64,000 nt of DNA from Microbacterium sp. MAH-37 (GCF_009758255.1 NZ_WSEN01000003.1:62001-126000), one strand, 5' to 3'; positions 46,045-57,652 are shown, numbered from the stretch's first letter. Program-made: numbers and translations. The notes: generated by a model not told the origin, from the sequence alone.

Positions 46045-47871
46045 GTGACTGCGCAGACCCAGGATTCCGTCGTCCGCGACGGTGTGCACTACCACCAGTT
46101 CGACATCGTCATCGTGGGCGCCGGCGGCGCCGGCATGCGGGCGGCCATCGAGGCCGGCCCCGGCGCGAAGACGGCCGTCATCTCCAAGCTGTACCCGACG
46201 CGCTCGCACACCGGTGCCGCGCAGGGCGGCATGGCGGCGGCCCTCGCGAACGTCGAGGACGACAACTGGGAATGGCACACCTACGACACCGTCAAGGGCG
46301 GTGACTACCTCGTCGACCAGGACGCCGCCGAGATCCTCGCCAAGGAGGCGATCGACGCGGTCATCGACCTCGAGAACATGGGGCTGCCGTTCAACCGCAC
46401 CCCCGAGGGCAAGATCGACCAGCGCCGGTTCGGCGGTCACACCCGTGAGCACGGCAAGTCGCCGGTGCGCCGCGCCTGCTACGCCGCCGACCGCACCGGT
46501 CACATGATCCTGCAGACGCTGTTCCAGAACTGCGTGAAGCTCGGCATCAACTTCTTCAACGAGTTCTACGTGCTCGACCTGGTCACCGTGAAGGACGCAG
46601 AGGGGAAGACCCAGATCGCGGGTGTCGTCGCCTACGACCTCGCCACCGGTGAGCTCCACGTCTTCCAGTCCAAGGCCGTGATCTTCGCCACCGGCGGCTT
46701 CGGCAAGATCTTCAAGACCACCTCGAACGCGCACACTCTCACCGGTGACGGCGTCGGCATCGTGTGGCGCAAGGGCCTGCCGCTCGAGGACCTCGAGTTC
46801 TTCCAGTTCCACCCGACGGGTCTCGCCGGCCTCGGCATCCTTCTCACCGAGGGAGCCCGCGGCGAGGGCGCGATCCTGCGCAACGCCTCGGGTGAGCGCT
46901 TCATGGAGCGCTACGCCCCCACGATCAAGGACCTCGCGCCGCGCGACATCGTCGCCCGAAGCATGGTGCAGGAGGTCGCGGAGGGCCGCGGCGCCGGCCC
47001 GCACAAGGACTACGTGCTGCTGGACTGCACCCACCTGGGCGCCGAGGTGCTCGAGACCAAGCTCCCCGACATCACCGAGTTCGCGCGCACCTATCTGGGC
47101 GTCGACCCGGTCGTCGAGCCCGTGCCCGTCATGCCGACCGCGCACTACGCGATGGGCGGCATCCCGACCAACAACAACGGCGAAGTCCTCGCCGACAACG
47201 ACACGATCGTCCCCGGCCTGTACGCTGCCGGCGAGTGCGCGTGCGTGTCGGTGCACGGCTCGAACCGACTGGGCACCAACTCGCTGCTGGACATCAACGT
47301 GTTCGGCAAGCGCAGTGGCCGCAACGCGGTCGAGTACGTCAAGACCGCCGACTTCGTGCCGCTGCCGGATGACGCGGTGAACGGCGTGCGCGACATGATC
47401 GAGGGCCTGCGCAACAACGCGGGCACCGAGCGCATCGCCGTGCTGCGCAAGAAGCTGCAGGACGAGATGGACAAGGGCGCGCAGGTGTTCCGCACCCACG
47501 AGTCGCTCGAGCACGTCCTCGGCGTCATCAAGGAGCTCCGCGAGCGCTACAAGAACGTTCACGTCGATGACAAGGGCCGGCGGTTCAACACCGACCTGCT
47601 CGAGGCCGTCGAGCTGGGCTTCCTGCTCGACATCGCCGAGGTCGTCGTCTACGCCGCGCAGAATCGCGAGGAGAGCCGTGGCGGACACATGCGCGACGAC
47701 TTCCCGAAGCGCGACGACGAGAACTACATGAAGCACACGATGGCGTACCTGACCGGGGACCCGCACTCGTCGACGCCGGCCGACCACATCAGGCTGGATT
47801 GGAAGCCCGTCGTGTTCACCAAGAACGAGGACGGCGAGTTGCGGTACCCGCCGATGGAGAGGAAGTACTGA
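46045..47871 (+). CDS. sdhA: succinate dehydrogenase flavoprotein subunit
   Basis: A 608-residue subunit that carries covalent FAD and the active site. [20 protein letters not shown] is the FAD loop; [14 protein letters not shown] contains the His that attaches [27 protein letters not shown] and [19 protein letters not shown] follow. The GTG at 46045 lies 26 bases after sdhD. It is followed directly by sdhB (ATG on the stop). Confidence 0.95.
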   Translation: MTAQTQDSVVRDGVHYHQFDIVIVGAGGAGMRAAIEAGPGAKTAVISKLYPTRSHTGAAQGGMAAALANVEDDNWEWHTYDTVKGGDYLVDQDAAEILAKEAIDAVIDLENMGLPFNRTPEGKIDQRRFGGHTREHGKSPVRRACYAADRTGHMILQTLFQNCVKLGINFFNEFYVLDLVTVKDAEGKTQIAGVVAYDLATGELHVFQSKAVIFATGGFGKIFKTTSNAHTLTGDGVGIVWRKGLPLEDLEFFQFHPTGLAGLGILLTEGARGEGAILRNASGERFMERYAPTIKDLAPRDIVARSMVQEVAEGRGAGPHKDYVLLDCTHLGAEVLETKLPDITEFARTYLGVDPVVEPVPVMPTAHYAMGGIPTNNNGEVLADNDTIVPGLYAAGECACVSVHGSNRLGTNSLLDINVFGKRSGRNAVEYVKTADFVPLPDDAVNGVRDMIEGLRNNAGTERIAVLRKKLQDEMDKGAQVFRTHESLEHVLGVIKELRERYKNVHVDDKGRRFNTDLLEAVELGFLLDIAEVVVYAAQNREESRGGHMRDDFPKRDDENYMKHTMAYLTGDPHSSTPADHIRLDWKPVVFTKNEDGELRYPPMERKY

Positions 47872-48659
47872 TGTCCGACGCTCTCGTGGCACCCGAGCTC
47901 GACGCCGCGGCCGAAGCCGCGGACGCGGCCGCAGACAGCGGCGTGCAGTCGTTCCTCGTCACGTTCATCATCCGTCGTTTCGACCCCGAGACCGACGCCG
48001 AGCCGCACTGGGTGGACTACGACGTCGAGCTGTACGCGACCGACCGTGTGCTCGACGCCCTGCACAAGATCAAGTGGGAGGTGGACGGCTCGCTGAGCTT
48101 CCGCCGCTCCTGCGCGCACGGCATCTGCGGCTCCGACGCGATGCGCATCAACGGACGCAACCGCCTGGCCTGCAAGACGCTGATCAAGGACCTCGACATC
48201 TCGAAGCCGATCTACGTCGAGGCCATCAAGGGTCTGCCGCTCGAGAAGGACCTCATCGTCGACATGGAGCCGTTCTTCGCCTCCTACCGCGAGGTGCAGC
48301 CGTTCCTGGTTGCGAACTCCACTCCCGAGAAGGGCAAGGAGCGCATCCAGTCCATCGCCGACCGCGCGATCTTCGACGACACGACCAAGTGCATCCTGTG
48401 CGCCGCGTGCACCTCGTCGTGCCCCGTGTTCTGGACCGATGGCCAGTACTTCGGCCCCGCCGCGATCGTCAACGCGCACCGCTTCATCTTCGACTCGCGC
48501 GACGACAACGCCGACGTGCGCCTCGACATCCTCAACGACAAGGAGGGTGTGTGGCGCTGCCGCACGACCTTCAACTGCACCGAGGCATGCCCCCGCGGCA
48601 TCGAGGTCACCAAGGCCATCGCCGAGGTCAAGCAGGCGGTGCTGCGCGGCGGACGCTGA
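47871..48659 (+). CDS. sdhB: succinate dehydrogenase iron-sulfur subunit
   Basis: A 262-residue subunit. The [2Fe-2S] site reads SCAHGICGSDAM with a later RLAC (Asp in place of the third Cys, as in E. coli). CILCAACTSSCP is the [4Fe-4S] set and CTEACPRGIEV the [3Fe-4S] set. It passes electrons to the quinone site at SdhCD. The ATG overlaps the sdhA stop by one base, with GGAGAGGAAG upstream. Confidence 0.95.
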   Translation: MSDALVAPELDAAAEAADAAADSGVQSFLVTFIIRRFDPETDAEPHWVDYDVELYATDRVLDALHKIKWEVDGSLSFRRSCAHGICGSDAMRINGRNRLACKTLIKDLDISKPIYVEAIKGLPLEKDLIVDMEPFFASYREVQPFLVANSTPEKGKERIQSIADRAIFDDTTKCILCAACTSSCPVFWTDGQYFGPAAIVNAHRFIFDSRDDNADVRLDILNDKEGVWRCRTTFNCTEACPRGIEVTKAIAEVKQAVLRGGR

Positions 48660-48668
48660 TCCCCTCGC

Positions 48669-48680
48669 TACTCTGAGATC
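48669..48680 (+). promoter_or_regulatory. leaderless -10 of the YihY-family gene
   Basis: TACTCT (48669-48674), 6 bases, then GTG at 48681. Confidence 0.55.
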
Positions 48681-49985
48681 GTGACCGACTCGGAGGCCTC
48701 GAACACGCCCGCGCCCAGCGCCCGCGCGAAGCGCGGGGCGGCTGCGCGGGCCGTCCGCGAGGAGCAGCATCTGCGTGAGCGCTGGGAGGCCACTCAGGAG
48801 AGTCTGCGCGAGCGCTTCGACGAGCCGATCTCGCGCGCGACGAAGCTCACGCGGCGCACGCTGGCGTGGTTCCCCGTGCGGGTGTGGCGCAACTTCCTGC
48901 AGCACGAGGGCTTCCTGCTCGCCGCGGGCATCAGCTACCAGACGCTGTTCGCGACCTTCGCCGCGGTGTACGTGGTCTTCGCTCTGGCCGGTCTGTGGCT
49001 CGGCAACGACCAGGACGCCGTCGACGGTCTCGTCGACGTCATCAACCATTACGTCCCGAACCTGATCAGCGAGAACGGCCTGGCCAGCGTCGAGGACGTG
49101 ACCCAGATCGCGACGGATTCCGCCGGGACCCTCAGCATCACCGGTGCGATCGCGCTGGGCACCCTTATCTGGACTGCGATCGGAGCGATCTCGTTCGCCC
49201 GTCGCGCCGTTCGAGGCGTGTTCGGCATCGCGCCGGACCGACGCAACTACTTCCTCCTGAAGTCCCTCGACCTGCTCGCGGCGCTCACGTTCGGTGCCGG
49301 CCTGCTGATCGGCACCGCGCTCGGAACGGCGGGAACGGTCTCCCTGGACTTCCTGTTCGGCCTCATCGGCATGAGCAGTTCCTCTGTGCTGTTCAAGGTG
49401 GCTGTGTGGCTCGTCACCGTCGCTGTGCTCTACGCGGTGAACACGGCGCTGATGGCAGGTCTGTTCCGGTTCCTCACCGGCACGAAGCTCACGTTCCGGC
49501 GCATCCTGCCCGGTGCGTTCCTGGGCGCCGCGGCGACGACTGTGCTGCAGCTCGGCTTCGGCCTGTTCCTCGGGTACACCCCGACGAACACGCTGCTGGT
49601 CACGTTCATCTTCTTCATCGTGCTGCTGCTGTGGTTCCGCCTGATCGGCATCGTGCTGCTTGTCGCTGCATCCTGGATCGCCGTCGGCGCACACGACGAC
49701 CACGTCGCGCTGATTCCGCAGACCGAGGCCGAGCGGCTGGCCAAGGAGCATGCGGCGCTGCTGCTGGCCGCCCAGGTGCGGCTGCGCACCGCGGTCGATG
49801 AGCGCGCGAGCGCACCCTGGTACCGCCGCTGGGCGGCCGACCGCGCTCTGCACGACGCGCAGGAGGAGCTCAAGCAGGTGGAGGAGGCCGCGCCGCCAGC
49901 ACCCGCGCCGAAGAAGGGCTTCCTCTCCCCCGCGCCGAAGCGCGAGGCGGCCGCTGCGGAAGGGGATGTCCGCCCCCGTCGATAG
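48681..49985 (+). CDS. YihY/virulence factor BrkB family membrane protein
   Basis: A 434-residue protein. A charged N-terminal 60 residues precede about six spans, including LLAAGISYQTLFATFAAVYVVFAL, the first conserved core, and LPGAFLGAAATTVLQLGFGLFLGY. The C-terminal 100 residues are helical and charged. The family's role is unsettled, although some members are called transporters. The stop TAG forms the first three bases of the xthA promoter hexamer. Confidence 0.88.
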   Translation: MTDSEASNTPAPSARAKRGAAARAVREEQHLRERWEATQESLRERFDEPISRATKLTRRTLAWFPVRVWRNFLQHEGFLLAAGISYQTLFATFAAVYVVFALAGLWLGNDQDAVDGLVDVINHYVPNLISENGLASVEDVTQIATDSAGTLSITGAIALGTLIWTAIGAISFARRAVRGVFGIAPDRRNYFLLKSLDLLAALTFGAGLLIGTALGTAGTVSLDFLFGLIGMSSSSVLFKVAVWLVTVAVLYAVNTALMAGLFRFLTGTKLTFRRILPGAFLGAAATTVLQLGFGLFLGYTPTNTLLVTFIFFIVLLLWFRLIGIVLLVAASWIAVGAHDDHVALIPQTEAERLAKEHAALLLAAQVRLRTAVDERASAPWYRRWAADRALHDAQEELKQVEEAAPPAPAPKKGFLSPAPKREAAAAEGDVRPRR

Positions 49986-49994
49986 GCTTGGTGG
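49983..49994 (+). promoter_or_regulatory. leaderless -10 of xthA
   Basis: TAGGCT (49983-49988), 6 bases, then ATG at 49995. It begins with the stop codon of the preceding gene. Confidence 0.6.
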
Positions 49995-50888
49995 ATGCCT
50001 CACCTGCGTATCGCCTCGGTCAATGTCAACGGCATCCGTGCCGCCGTCCGCAACGGGATGCACGGCTGGCTGGATGATGCCGGAGTCGACATCCTCACGG
50101 TGCAGGAGGTGCGCGCGCAGGACGAGCACGTCGAGGCGGCTTTCCCCGGCTGGTCGATCCTGCACGACGTCGCGAGCGCGAAGGGCCGCGCCGGTGTCGC
50201 GGTCGTCAGCCGCGAGCCGGCCGTCGCCTCGCGCACCGCGCTGGGCTCCGACGACTTCGACTCGGCGGGCCGCTGGCTCGAGGCCGACTTCGACCTCGGC
50301 GGCGTTCCGCTGACCGTCGTCAGCGCCTACGTGCACTCCGGCGAGGCCGATACCCCGAAGCAGATCGAGAAGTGGAAGTTCCTCGACGCGATGGAACGGC
50401 GGATGTCGCAGCTCGGCGCCGACGGCGCCCTCGCGCTCGTCACCGGTGACCTCAACGTCGGGCACCGCCCCCTCGACATCCTGAACTGGAAGGGCAACGT
50501 CAAGAAGTCCGGCTATCTGGCCCGCGAGCGCGCCTACTTCGACCGTTTCCTCGGCGCCGCGGGCGAACCCGCGATCGGTCAGGAAGGCATCGGCCGGGGC
50601 ATGGTCGGGCAGCTCAGCGACACGCGCCCCTACGTGACGGAGGGCGACGGCAAGGGTCTGGGCTGGGTCGACGTCGGTCGCGCGACGCACGGCGAGGTCG
50701 ACGGCCCGTACACCTGGTGGACCATGCGCGGCCAGGCGTTCGACAACGACTCCGGCTGGCGCATCGACTATCACCTCGCCACCCCTGCACTCGCTGCGCG
50801 GGCGACGAACTACCGCGTCGCGCGCGCCGCCACCTACGCCGAGCGCTGGAGCGACCACTCGCCCGTGATCGTCGACTACACGTATTGA
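49995..50888 (+). CDS. xthA: exodeoxyribonuclease III
   Basis: AP endonuclease and 3' exonuclease of base excision repair. It has 297 residues with IASVNVNGIRAAVRNGM, the metal Glu in LTVQEVRAQDEHV, VTGDLNVGHRPLDI, and the late WRIDYHLAT and WSDHSPVIVDY (catalytic His). This is the complete ExoIII set. Confidence 0.94.
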   Translation: MPHLRIASVNVNGIRAAVRNGMHGWLDDAGVDILTVQEVRAQDEHVEAAFPGWSILHDVASAKGRAGVAVVSREPAVASRTALGSDDFDSAGRWLEADFDLGGVPLTVVSAYVHSGEADTPKQIEKWKFLDAMERRMSQLGADGALALVTGDLNVGHRPLDILNWKGNVKKSGYLARERAYFDRFLGAAGEPAIGQEGIGRGMVGQLSDTRPYVTEGDGKGLGWVDVGRATHGEVDGPYTWWTMRGQAFDNDSGWRIDYHLATPALAARATNYRVARAATYAERWSDHSPVIVDYTY

Positions 50889-50961
50889 GGAGGGTTTTCC
50901 CTACCCTCTGCTCCGGCTGGCCCGGTGGCCCTCGTGCGCGGCCACCGGGATCGTGGATTCC

Positions 50962-52519
<1,558 letters not shown>

Positions 52520-52537
52520 CACCTCCGACACGTCTGA

Positions 52538-52549
52538 CAGGATGAACGC
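52538..52549 (+). promoter_or_regulatory. candidate leaderless -10 of the gene at 52550
   Basis: CAGGAT (52538-52543), 6 bases, then GTG at 52550. The first base differs from TANNNT. Confidence 0.4.
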
Positions 52550-53143
52550 GTGACCGATCCGTTCCCGCCGCAGCCGCCCGCCCACCCCGGATCCGCTCAG
52601 CCGCCGGTTCCTCCGGTGCCGCAGGCGCCCCCGGGGCAGGCGGCGCAGCCCGGCTACGTGGCACCGTCGGGCTACGCTCCCCCACCCGGCGCCTACGCCG
52701 TACCGGTGGGCGGGTATCAGGCTCCGGTCGGCGGATACACGCCGCCGCAGCCTCCTGCGAAGGGTTCGGCGACGCTCGGTGCCGCGGCGCTCGTGCTCGG
52801 CCTGATCGCGCTGATCGTGGTCCCGATCCTCGCGGGTGTGTTCGGGGCTCAGGTCGGCACGGCCGCTCCCGACTTCTTCCTCGACACCTCAGGCGCCTAC
52901 GACGACATCGCCGCGCTCGCGCCCGCCCGCAACGAGATCCTGTGGACCGAGATCGCGTTCTGGAGCGGCACGGCCATCGGCATCGCCGCCATCGTCCTCG
53001 GCATCGTCGCGACAGCGAAGCGTCGCGGCCGTGCACTCGGCATCACCGGCATGGTTCTCGCCGTGCTCGGACCGGTGGCGTTCGTGCTCGCGTTCAGCAT
53101 CGCCGCGGCGGCAGGCGCCGTGGGCACGATGACCTCGTTCTGA
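52550..53143 (+). CDS. proline-rich membrane protein, DUF4190-like
   Basis: A 197-residue protein. The first 65 residues are Pro/Gly/Tyr-rich and cytoplasmic (PPGQAAQPGYVAPSGYAPPP). They are followed by three spans, such as GAAALVLGLIALIVVPILAG, and a polar loop with TSGAYDDIAALAPARNE. Such proteins are common in Actinobacteria and have no assigned function. Convergent with pth. Confidence 0.72.
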   Translation: MTDPFPPQPPAHPGSAQPPVPPVPQAPPGQAAQPGYVAPSGYAPPPGAYAVPVGGYQAPVGGYTPPQPPAKGSATLGAAALVLGLIALIVVPILAGVFGAQVGTAAPDFFLDTSGAYDDIAALAPARNEILWTEIAFWSGTAIGIAAIVLGIVATAKRRGRALGITGMVLAVLGPVAFVLAFSIAAAAGAVGTMTSF

Positions 53144-53161
53144 CCTGCCGAGCAGGTCAGA
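53139..53161. terminator. terminator between the DUF4190-like gene and pth
   Basis: TCTGACCTGC (53139-53148) and its exact complement (53152-53161), loop CGA. The stem includes the TGA stop of the plus-strand gene. Confidence 0.65.
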
Positions 53162-53181
53162 ACCGAGCACGTCATCCGTGC

Positions 53182-53763
53182 TCAGCGCGGGGCGTGGTGC
53201 TTCTGCTGTGCGGCGGTCAGGCCGTCCGAGACGAGCAGTTCGACGGCATCCGCAGCATCCGAGATGTGGATCGGGAGCGTCTTGCGCTCGGTCGTGCCGA
53301 ATGGCGCGAGCACCCAGTCCGCAGGATCCTGTCGTCCTGGTGGACGGCCGATGCCGACACGGACGCGCGGGAACTCGGGGGTTCCCAGTGCCTTGGCGAT
53401 GTCGCGGACGCCGTTGTGCCCGCCGTGCCCGCCGCCGGTCTTGAGCTTGAGAGTGTCGAACGGGATGTCGAGTTCGTCGTGCACGACGATGACGTGCTCC
53501 GGTTCGACCGAGTAGAACTTCGCCAGGCCGGCGGCCGGGCCACCCGACACGTTCATGAACGAGTTGAGCTTGGCGAGGACGAGCTTGTCCCCTCCCGGGC
53601 GCAGCCAGGTCTCCACGACCCGCGCACCGGCCTTGTGCTCGCGGAATCGCTCGCCGCGGCGCGCGGCAAGCTCGTCGACGACCATCTGCCCGATGTTGTG
53701 CCTGGTCGCCTCGTAGCGCGGCCCGGGGTTGCCGAGGCCGATCACCAGCCAGGTGGATGCCAT
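53182..53763 (-). CDS. pth: peptidyl-tRNA hydrolase
   Basis: Frees tRNA from peptidyl-tRNA dropped by stalled ribosomes. It has 193 residues: [21 protein letters not shown] (catalytic His), [18 protein letters not shown], and [26 protein letters not shown]. It follows rplY on the minus strand, a conserved pairing. GAGAGGACGACC precedes the ATG. Confidence 0.95.
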   Translation of the reverse strand: MASTWLVIGLGNPGPRYEATRHNIGQMVVDELAARRGERFREHKAGARVVETWLRPGGDKLVLAKLNSFMNVSGGPAAGLAKFYSVEPEHVIVVHDELDIPFDTLKLKTGGGHGGHNGVRDIAKALGTPEFPRVRVGIGRPPGRQDPADWVLAPFGTTERKTLPIHISDAADAVELLVSDGLTAAQQKHHAPR

Positions 53764-53800
53764 GGTCGTCCTCTCTCAGCAGACGGAGTCTGGAATACGC

Positions 53801-53836
53801 CGGAGGGGACGCGAAGCTGTGCTCGCGTCCCCTCCG
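53801..53836 (-). terminator. hairpin between rplY and pth
   Basis: A 14-bp stem (CGGAGGGGACGCGA and complement) with loop AGCTGTGC, lying in the 89-bp gap. It lacks a T-tract and may attenuate transcription into pth. Confidence 0.55.
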
Positions 53837-53852
53837 TCGAAGTGAATGCGGA

Positions 53853-54470
53853 TCACTCCGCGGCGGCCTCCTCGGCCGGAGCAGCCTCTGCCTCGGCAGC
53901 AGCCTCGGCCTCGTTCTCCTCGGCGACCTCAGCAGCCGGGACGGAGATGCCGACGAGCAGCAGCTCGGCGTCGCCGACCAGCGCGGCGCCCTTGGGCAGG
54001 GTGACGTCACCGGCGGTGATGTGCGCGCCCTCCTGCAGGCCCTCGACGCTGACCTCGACGTGCTCGGGGATGTGGGTCGCCTCGACCTCGAGGGTGATGG
54101 TCGCGACGTCGACGGTCACGATGGTGCCCGAGAACGACTCGCCGGTGACGACGATCGGCACCTCGACGGTGACCTTCTCGCCCTTCTTCACGACCAGCAG
54201 GTCGATGTGCTCGATGATCTGGTGCACCGGGTCCTTCTGCACGTCCTTGACCAGGGCGAGCTGGCTCTTGCCCTCGATGTCGAGGTCGAGCACCGCGTTC
54301 GCGCGGCGGACGATCAGGCCGACCTGGTGACCGGGCAGCGCGACGTGCACGGGCTCGGTGCCGTGGCCGTAGATGACGGCGGGGATCTTGCCGGCGGCGC
54401 GGAGGCGGCGGGCGAAGCCCTTGCCGAAGCTCGAGCGGAGCTCGGCGTGGACCGTGTTCTCTTCGGACAT
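53853..54470 (-). CDS. rplY: ribosomal protein L25 (long, CTC type)
   Basis: A 205-residue 5S rRNA-binding protein. The N-terminal L25 domain has ELRSSFGKGFARRLRAAGKIPAVIYGHG, and the CTC extension carries VTLPKGAALVGDAELLLVGI. The C-terminus is an acidic Ala/Glu tail (EAEAAAEAEAAPAEEAAAE). The ATG at 54470 follows GGAGAACCTC. In other Actinobacteria it sits between prs and pth; here prs is 8.6 kb upstream. Confidence 0.93.
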   Translation of the reverse strand: MSEENTVHAELRSSFGKGFARRLRAAGKIPAVIYGHGTEPVHVALPGHQVGLIVRRANAVLDLDIEGKSQLALVKDVQKDPVHQIIEHIDLLVVKKGEKVTVEVPIVVTGESFSGTIVTVDVATITLEVEATHIPEHVEVSVEGLQEGAHITAGDVTLPKGAALVGDAELLLVGISVPAAEVAEENEAEAAAEAEAAPAEEAAAE

Positions 54471-54704
54471 GAGGTTCTCCTTCAAAACACACGGCGTCCG
54501 CCGCGCGATGGTCTGGTGGTCGTTCTCTCGGCACAGACACGGGAAAGCGAAACCCACCCGGCCGGCACGACCGCAGAGCTCACATCGCCACGTCGATAAC
54601 GGATGCCGCGCACACGCAAGGCATCCCTCGCCGAGGAACTCCTCCATCGTACCCGAAGACCCGATACGCTGGAAACACACGTCCCGCTGAACGGAGCCCT
54701 TCGC

Positions 54705-54830
54705 ATGTTCGACGCCGCCTTCTGGTCCCACGCGATCGCCTGGCTGATCGGCCTGATGGCCGTCGGCGCCACCGTCGTGACCTTCGGTGCACTGTTCTCG
54801 CTCGGCCGCTCGGGCTACCGCAAGGACTGA
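54705..54830 (+). CDS. 41-residue single-span membrane peptide
   Basis: Starts at ATG 54705 with GGAG nine bases upstream. The sequence MFDAAFWSHAIAWLIGLMAV and a following hydrophobic run make one transmembrane helix, ending in a basic tail GRSGYRKD. I do not recognise it. It lies just upstream of gnd in the same direction. TACGCT at 54665-54670 could be a -10. Codon use fits the neighbourhood. Small size limits certainty. Confidence 0.6.
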   Translation: MFDAAFWSHAIAWLIGLMAVGATVVTFGALFSLGRSGYRKD

Positions 54831-54909
54831 CGTCGTCACACGTCGGAATGACGTGCGGCCGCGGCGATATCCTTGAGGTCTCCCTTCCGCGATATCGAGG
54901 AGCGCACAC

Positions 54910-56358
54910 GTGCCCGAAGCCGCAGCCAACATCGGAGTCGTCGGACTCGCCGTCATGGGGTCCAATCTGGCCCGCAACCTCGCAAGCCGCGAGGGCAACA
55001 CGGTGGCGGTCCTGAACCGCTCCCGCACCAAGACCGACGAACTCGTCGCCGCGCACCCCGAGGCCGGGTTCATCCCCGCGTTCTCGTACGAGGAGTTCGC
55101 CGCGAGCCTGCAGAAGCCGCGCACCGCGATCATCATGGTCAAGGCCGGTGGTCCGACCGACGCCGTCATCGACGAGCTGGTCAAGGTGTTCGAGCCGGGC
55201 GACATCATCGTCGACGGCGGCAACGCCTTCTTCCCCGACACGATCCGCCGCGAGAAGGCGGTCCGCGAGACCGGTATCAACTACGTCGGCGCCGGGATCT
55301 CCGGCGGCGAGGAGGGCGCGCTCAACGGCCCGTCGATCATGCCCGGTGGCTCGGACGAGTCCTGGGTCACGCTCGGCCCGATCCTGAAGTCCATCGCTGC
55401 GGTCGCCGAGGGCGAGCCGTGCGTCACGCACATCGGCCACGACGGCGCCGGCCACTTCGTGAAGATGGTGCACAACGGCATCGAGTACGCCGACATGCAG
55501 CTGATCGCCGAGGCCTACGACCTGATCCGCCGCGGCACAGGCAAGTCCCCCGCCGAGATCGCCGAGATCTTCGCCGAGTGGAACAAGGGCGAGCTGGAGT
55601 CCTACCTGATCGAGATCACCGCAGAGGTCCTCCGTCAGGTGGATGCCGCCACCGGGAAGCCGCTTGTCGATGTGATCCTCGACCAGGCCGGCGCCAAGGG
55701 CACCGGCGCCTGGACCGTGCAGACCGCGCTCTCGCTCGGCACGCCGGTCTCGGGCATCGCCGAGGCCACCTTCGCCCGGTCCCTCTCCAGCCACCCCGAG
55801 CAGCGCGCCGTCGCCGGCGCCCTTCCCGGCCCGGACGAGACCTTCGCCGTCGCCGACGTCGACGCTTTCATCGAGGACGTCCGCCTGGCGCTGTATGCGT
55901 CGAAGATCGTCGCCTACTCCCAGGGATTCGACGAGATCCGCGCCGGCGCCGCCGAGTACGACTGGACCATCGACCTCGGTGCCGTGTCGAAGATCTGGCG
56001 CGCAGGCTGCATCATCCGTGCCCAGTTCCTGAACCGTATCGCGGACGCCTACGCCGCTGAGCCCGGTCTGCCGGTGCTGATGACCGCCCCGTACTTCTCC
56101 GAGGCGATCACCCGCGCCCAGGCCGCGTGGCGCCGCGTCGTCGTGGCCGCCGCACAGGCGGGCATCCCCGCTCCGGCGTTCTCGTCGTCGCTGTCGTACT
56201 ACGACGGCATCCGCGCAGACCGCCTGCCGGCCGCCCTGGTGCAGGGTCAGCGCGACTTCTTCGGCGCGCACACCTACAAGCGCATCGACAAGCCGGGCAC
56301 CTTCCACACGCTGTGGTCGGGCGACCGCACCGAGATCGAGGCCGAGGACACGCACTGA
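54910..56358 (+). CDS. gnd: 6-phosphogluconate dehydrogenase (decarboxylating)
   Basis: Oxidises 6-phosphogluconate to ribulose-5-phosphate and CO2 with NADP in the pentose phosphate pathway. It has 482 residues: GVVGLAVMGSNLARNLASR (NADP loop), YVGAGISGGEEGALNGPSIM, and HFVKMVHNGIEYADMQLIAE with the catalytic Lys. The GTG at 54910 follows GAGGAGCG. Its product feeds prs at 63 kb by way of ribose-5-P. Confidence 0.95.
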   Translation: MPEAAANIGVVGLAVMGSNLARNLASREGNTVAVLNRSRTKTDELVAAHPEAGFIPAFSYEEFAASLQKPRTAIIMVKAGGPTDAVIDELVKVFEPGDIIVDGGNAFFPDTIRREKAVRETGINYVGAGISGGEEGALNGPSIMPGGSDESWVTLGPILKSIAAVAEGEPCVTHIGHDGAGHFVKMVHNGIEYADMQLIAEAYDLIRRGTGKSPAEIAEIFAEWNKGELESYLIEITAEVLRQVDAATGKPLVDVILDQAGAKGTGAWTVQTALSLGTPVSGIAEATFARSLSSHPEQRAVAGALPGPDETFAVADVDAFIEDVRLALYASKIVAYSQGFDEIRAGAAEYDWTIDLGAVSKIWRAGCIIRAQFLNRIADAYAAEPGLPVLMTAPYFSEAITRAQAAWRRVVVAAAQAGIPAPAFSSSLSYYDGIRADRLPAALVQGQRDFFGAHTYKRIDKPGTFHTLWSGDRTEIEAEDTH

Positions 56359-56373
56359 TCCCACGGCTGTCGA

Positions 56374-56408
56374 GGACGGGCCCGGATGCTGCGCATCCGG
56401 GCCCGTCC
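56374..56408. terminator. bidirectional terminator after gnd
   Basis: A 16-bp perfect stem (GGACGGGCCCGGATGC and complement) with loop TGC, between convergent gnd and the BBE-type gene. Confidence 0.85.
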
Positions 56409-56415
56409 CGTCTGT

Positions 56416-57639
56416 TCAGACGATGTTGTGGTTGCGGCGGAACACGTTCTGCGGATCCCACTGCGCCTTCACCGCGCGCAGGCGCGCGTAGGCCTCGTCG
56501 CCGAACATGCCCGGCACGGCCTCCGGCCGCTCGGTGGCGGCGAAGTTGCCGTATTCGGCGAGTCGCCCCTGCCCGATCAGGCTCCAGTCCTGCTCGATGG
56601 CCGCCCGCGCCTCGTCGTCGACGAGACCGGGGATGTCGAACCCGCCCGCCATCACGAACCACGTCGCGTGACGTGCCGGGAACGGAGTGCTCTCCTGCGG
56701 AACCTCGCCATAGGCGCCGCCCAGCGATCGCAGGAACACCACGGACACCGGATGGGCGGCGCGGAACGCGACCAGACGGTCGATCAGGTCGTCGTCGAGT
56801 TCGGCGTACAGCCCGTTGCCCCCGATGAAGCCCGGCGGCTGCTGATCGGGGTCCTCCGGCTGCGGCGGCTCCATGAGGATGTCGCGGTAGGCCGGTGTGG
56901 TGACCGTGCCCTGTACGCCGTCGGTGTCGCCGATCGGCGCCAGCACCTCATGCATGGCGCTCTCGTCCGCCCCGGCCCAGACCGCAGTCAGGCGAGCTCC
57001 GGCCGGCGCACTCGGATCCATCGGCGGCACGTCCATGTAGGTGACGGTCAGCTCGTGCGGCGCATCGCGCAGCACGTCACGCATCCGACGCAGCAGCGTC
57101 GCCGGATCGCCGCCCGAGTACTCTCCGTGCACGATCGCCGGCAGCCGGTGCGCAGCGAAATCGAATCGCGTGACGATGCCGAAGTTGCCACCGCCCCCGC
57201 GCAGCGCCCAGAAGAGATCGGGATGCTCGGTCGCAGAGGCCTCGACCACCGTCCCGTCTGCGGTCACCACCTGTGCGCCGACCAACTGGTCGACGGCGAG
57301 ACCCCAGAGCCGCGTCATCCATCCGATGCCGCCGCCCAGGGTCAGACCCCCGACGCCGACGGACGCCGTGTCGCCGGAGCTGATCGCCAATCCCTCTTCC
57401 GCCAGGCGCGCGGCGACCGCTCCCCACGTCGCCCCTCCCCCGACGCGGACCGTCGTCCCGTCGACCTCGATGTCGTCGATCGCCGACAACTCGATGCGCA
57501 TCCCCTCATCGGGGATGTGCGACCACGGTCCGTGGCCGCCGCCCACGACCGTGATCCTGCGTTCCTCCCGCCGCGCCCGGCCGACCGCCTCGACGACGTC
57601 GGCGACGGAGCGGGCGCTGATGATCAGCTGTTCTGTCAT
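56416..57639 (-). CDS. FAD-linked oxidoreductase (BBE/PCMH family)
   Basis: A 407-residue flavoprotein. FAD-binding PCMH fold: ITVVGGGHGPWSHIP (His for 8-alpha attachment), GDTASVGVGGLTLGGGIGWM, and ALRGGGGNFGIVTRF. The BBE C-terminal motif is WDPQNVFRRNHNI. The Cys used for a second FAD bond in many members (as in GLCPTVG) is replaced, here GDTASVG, so single attachment is expected. The substrate is unknown. TATCGT sits 7 bases before the ATG. It is divergent from an OmpR-type regulator. Confidence 0.88.
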   Translation of the reverse strand: MTEQLIISARSVADVVEAVGRARREERRITVVGGGHGPWSHIPDEGMRIELSAIDDIEVDGTTVRVGGGATWGAVAARLAEEGLAISSGDTASVGVGGLTLGGGIGWMTRLWGLAVDQLVGAQVVTADGTVVEASATEHPDLFWALRGGGGNFGIVTRFDFAAHRLPAIVHGEYSGGDPATLLRRMRDVLRDAPHELTVTYMDVPPMDPSAPAGARLTAVWAGADESAMHEVLAPIGDTDGVQGTVTTPAYRDILMEPPQPEDPDQQPPGFIGGNGLYAELDDDLIDRLVAFRAAHPVSVVFLRSLGGAYGEVPQESTPFPARHATWFVMAGGFDIPGLVDDEARAAIEQDWSLIGQGRLAEYGNFAATERPEAVPGMFGDEAYARLRAVKAQWDPQNVFRRNHNIV

Positions 57640-57652
57640 CCCTCAGACGATA
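57640..57652 (-). promoter_or_regulatory. leaderless -10 of the FAD oxidoreductase
   Basis: Minus-strand TATCGT (57652-57647), 7 bases, then ATG at 57639. A GAGGG is present too. Confidence 0.5.
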
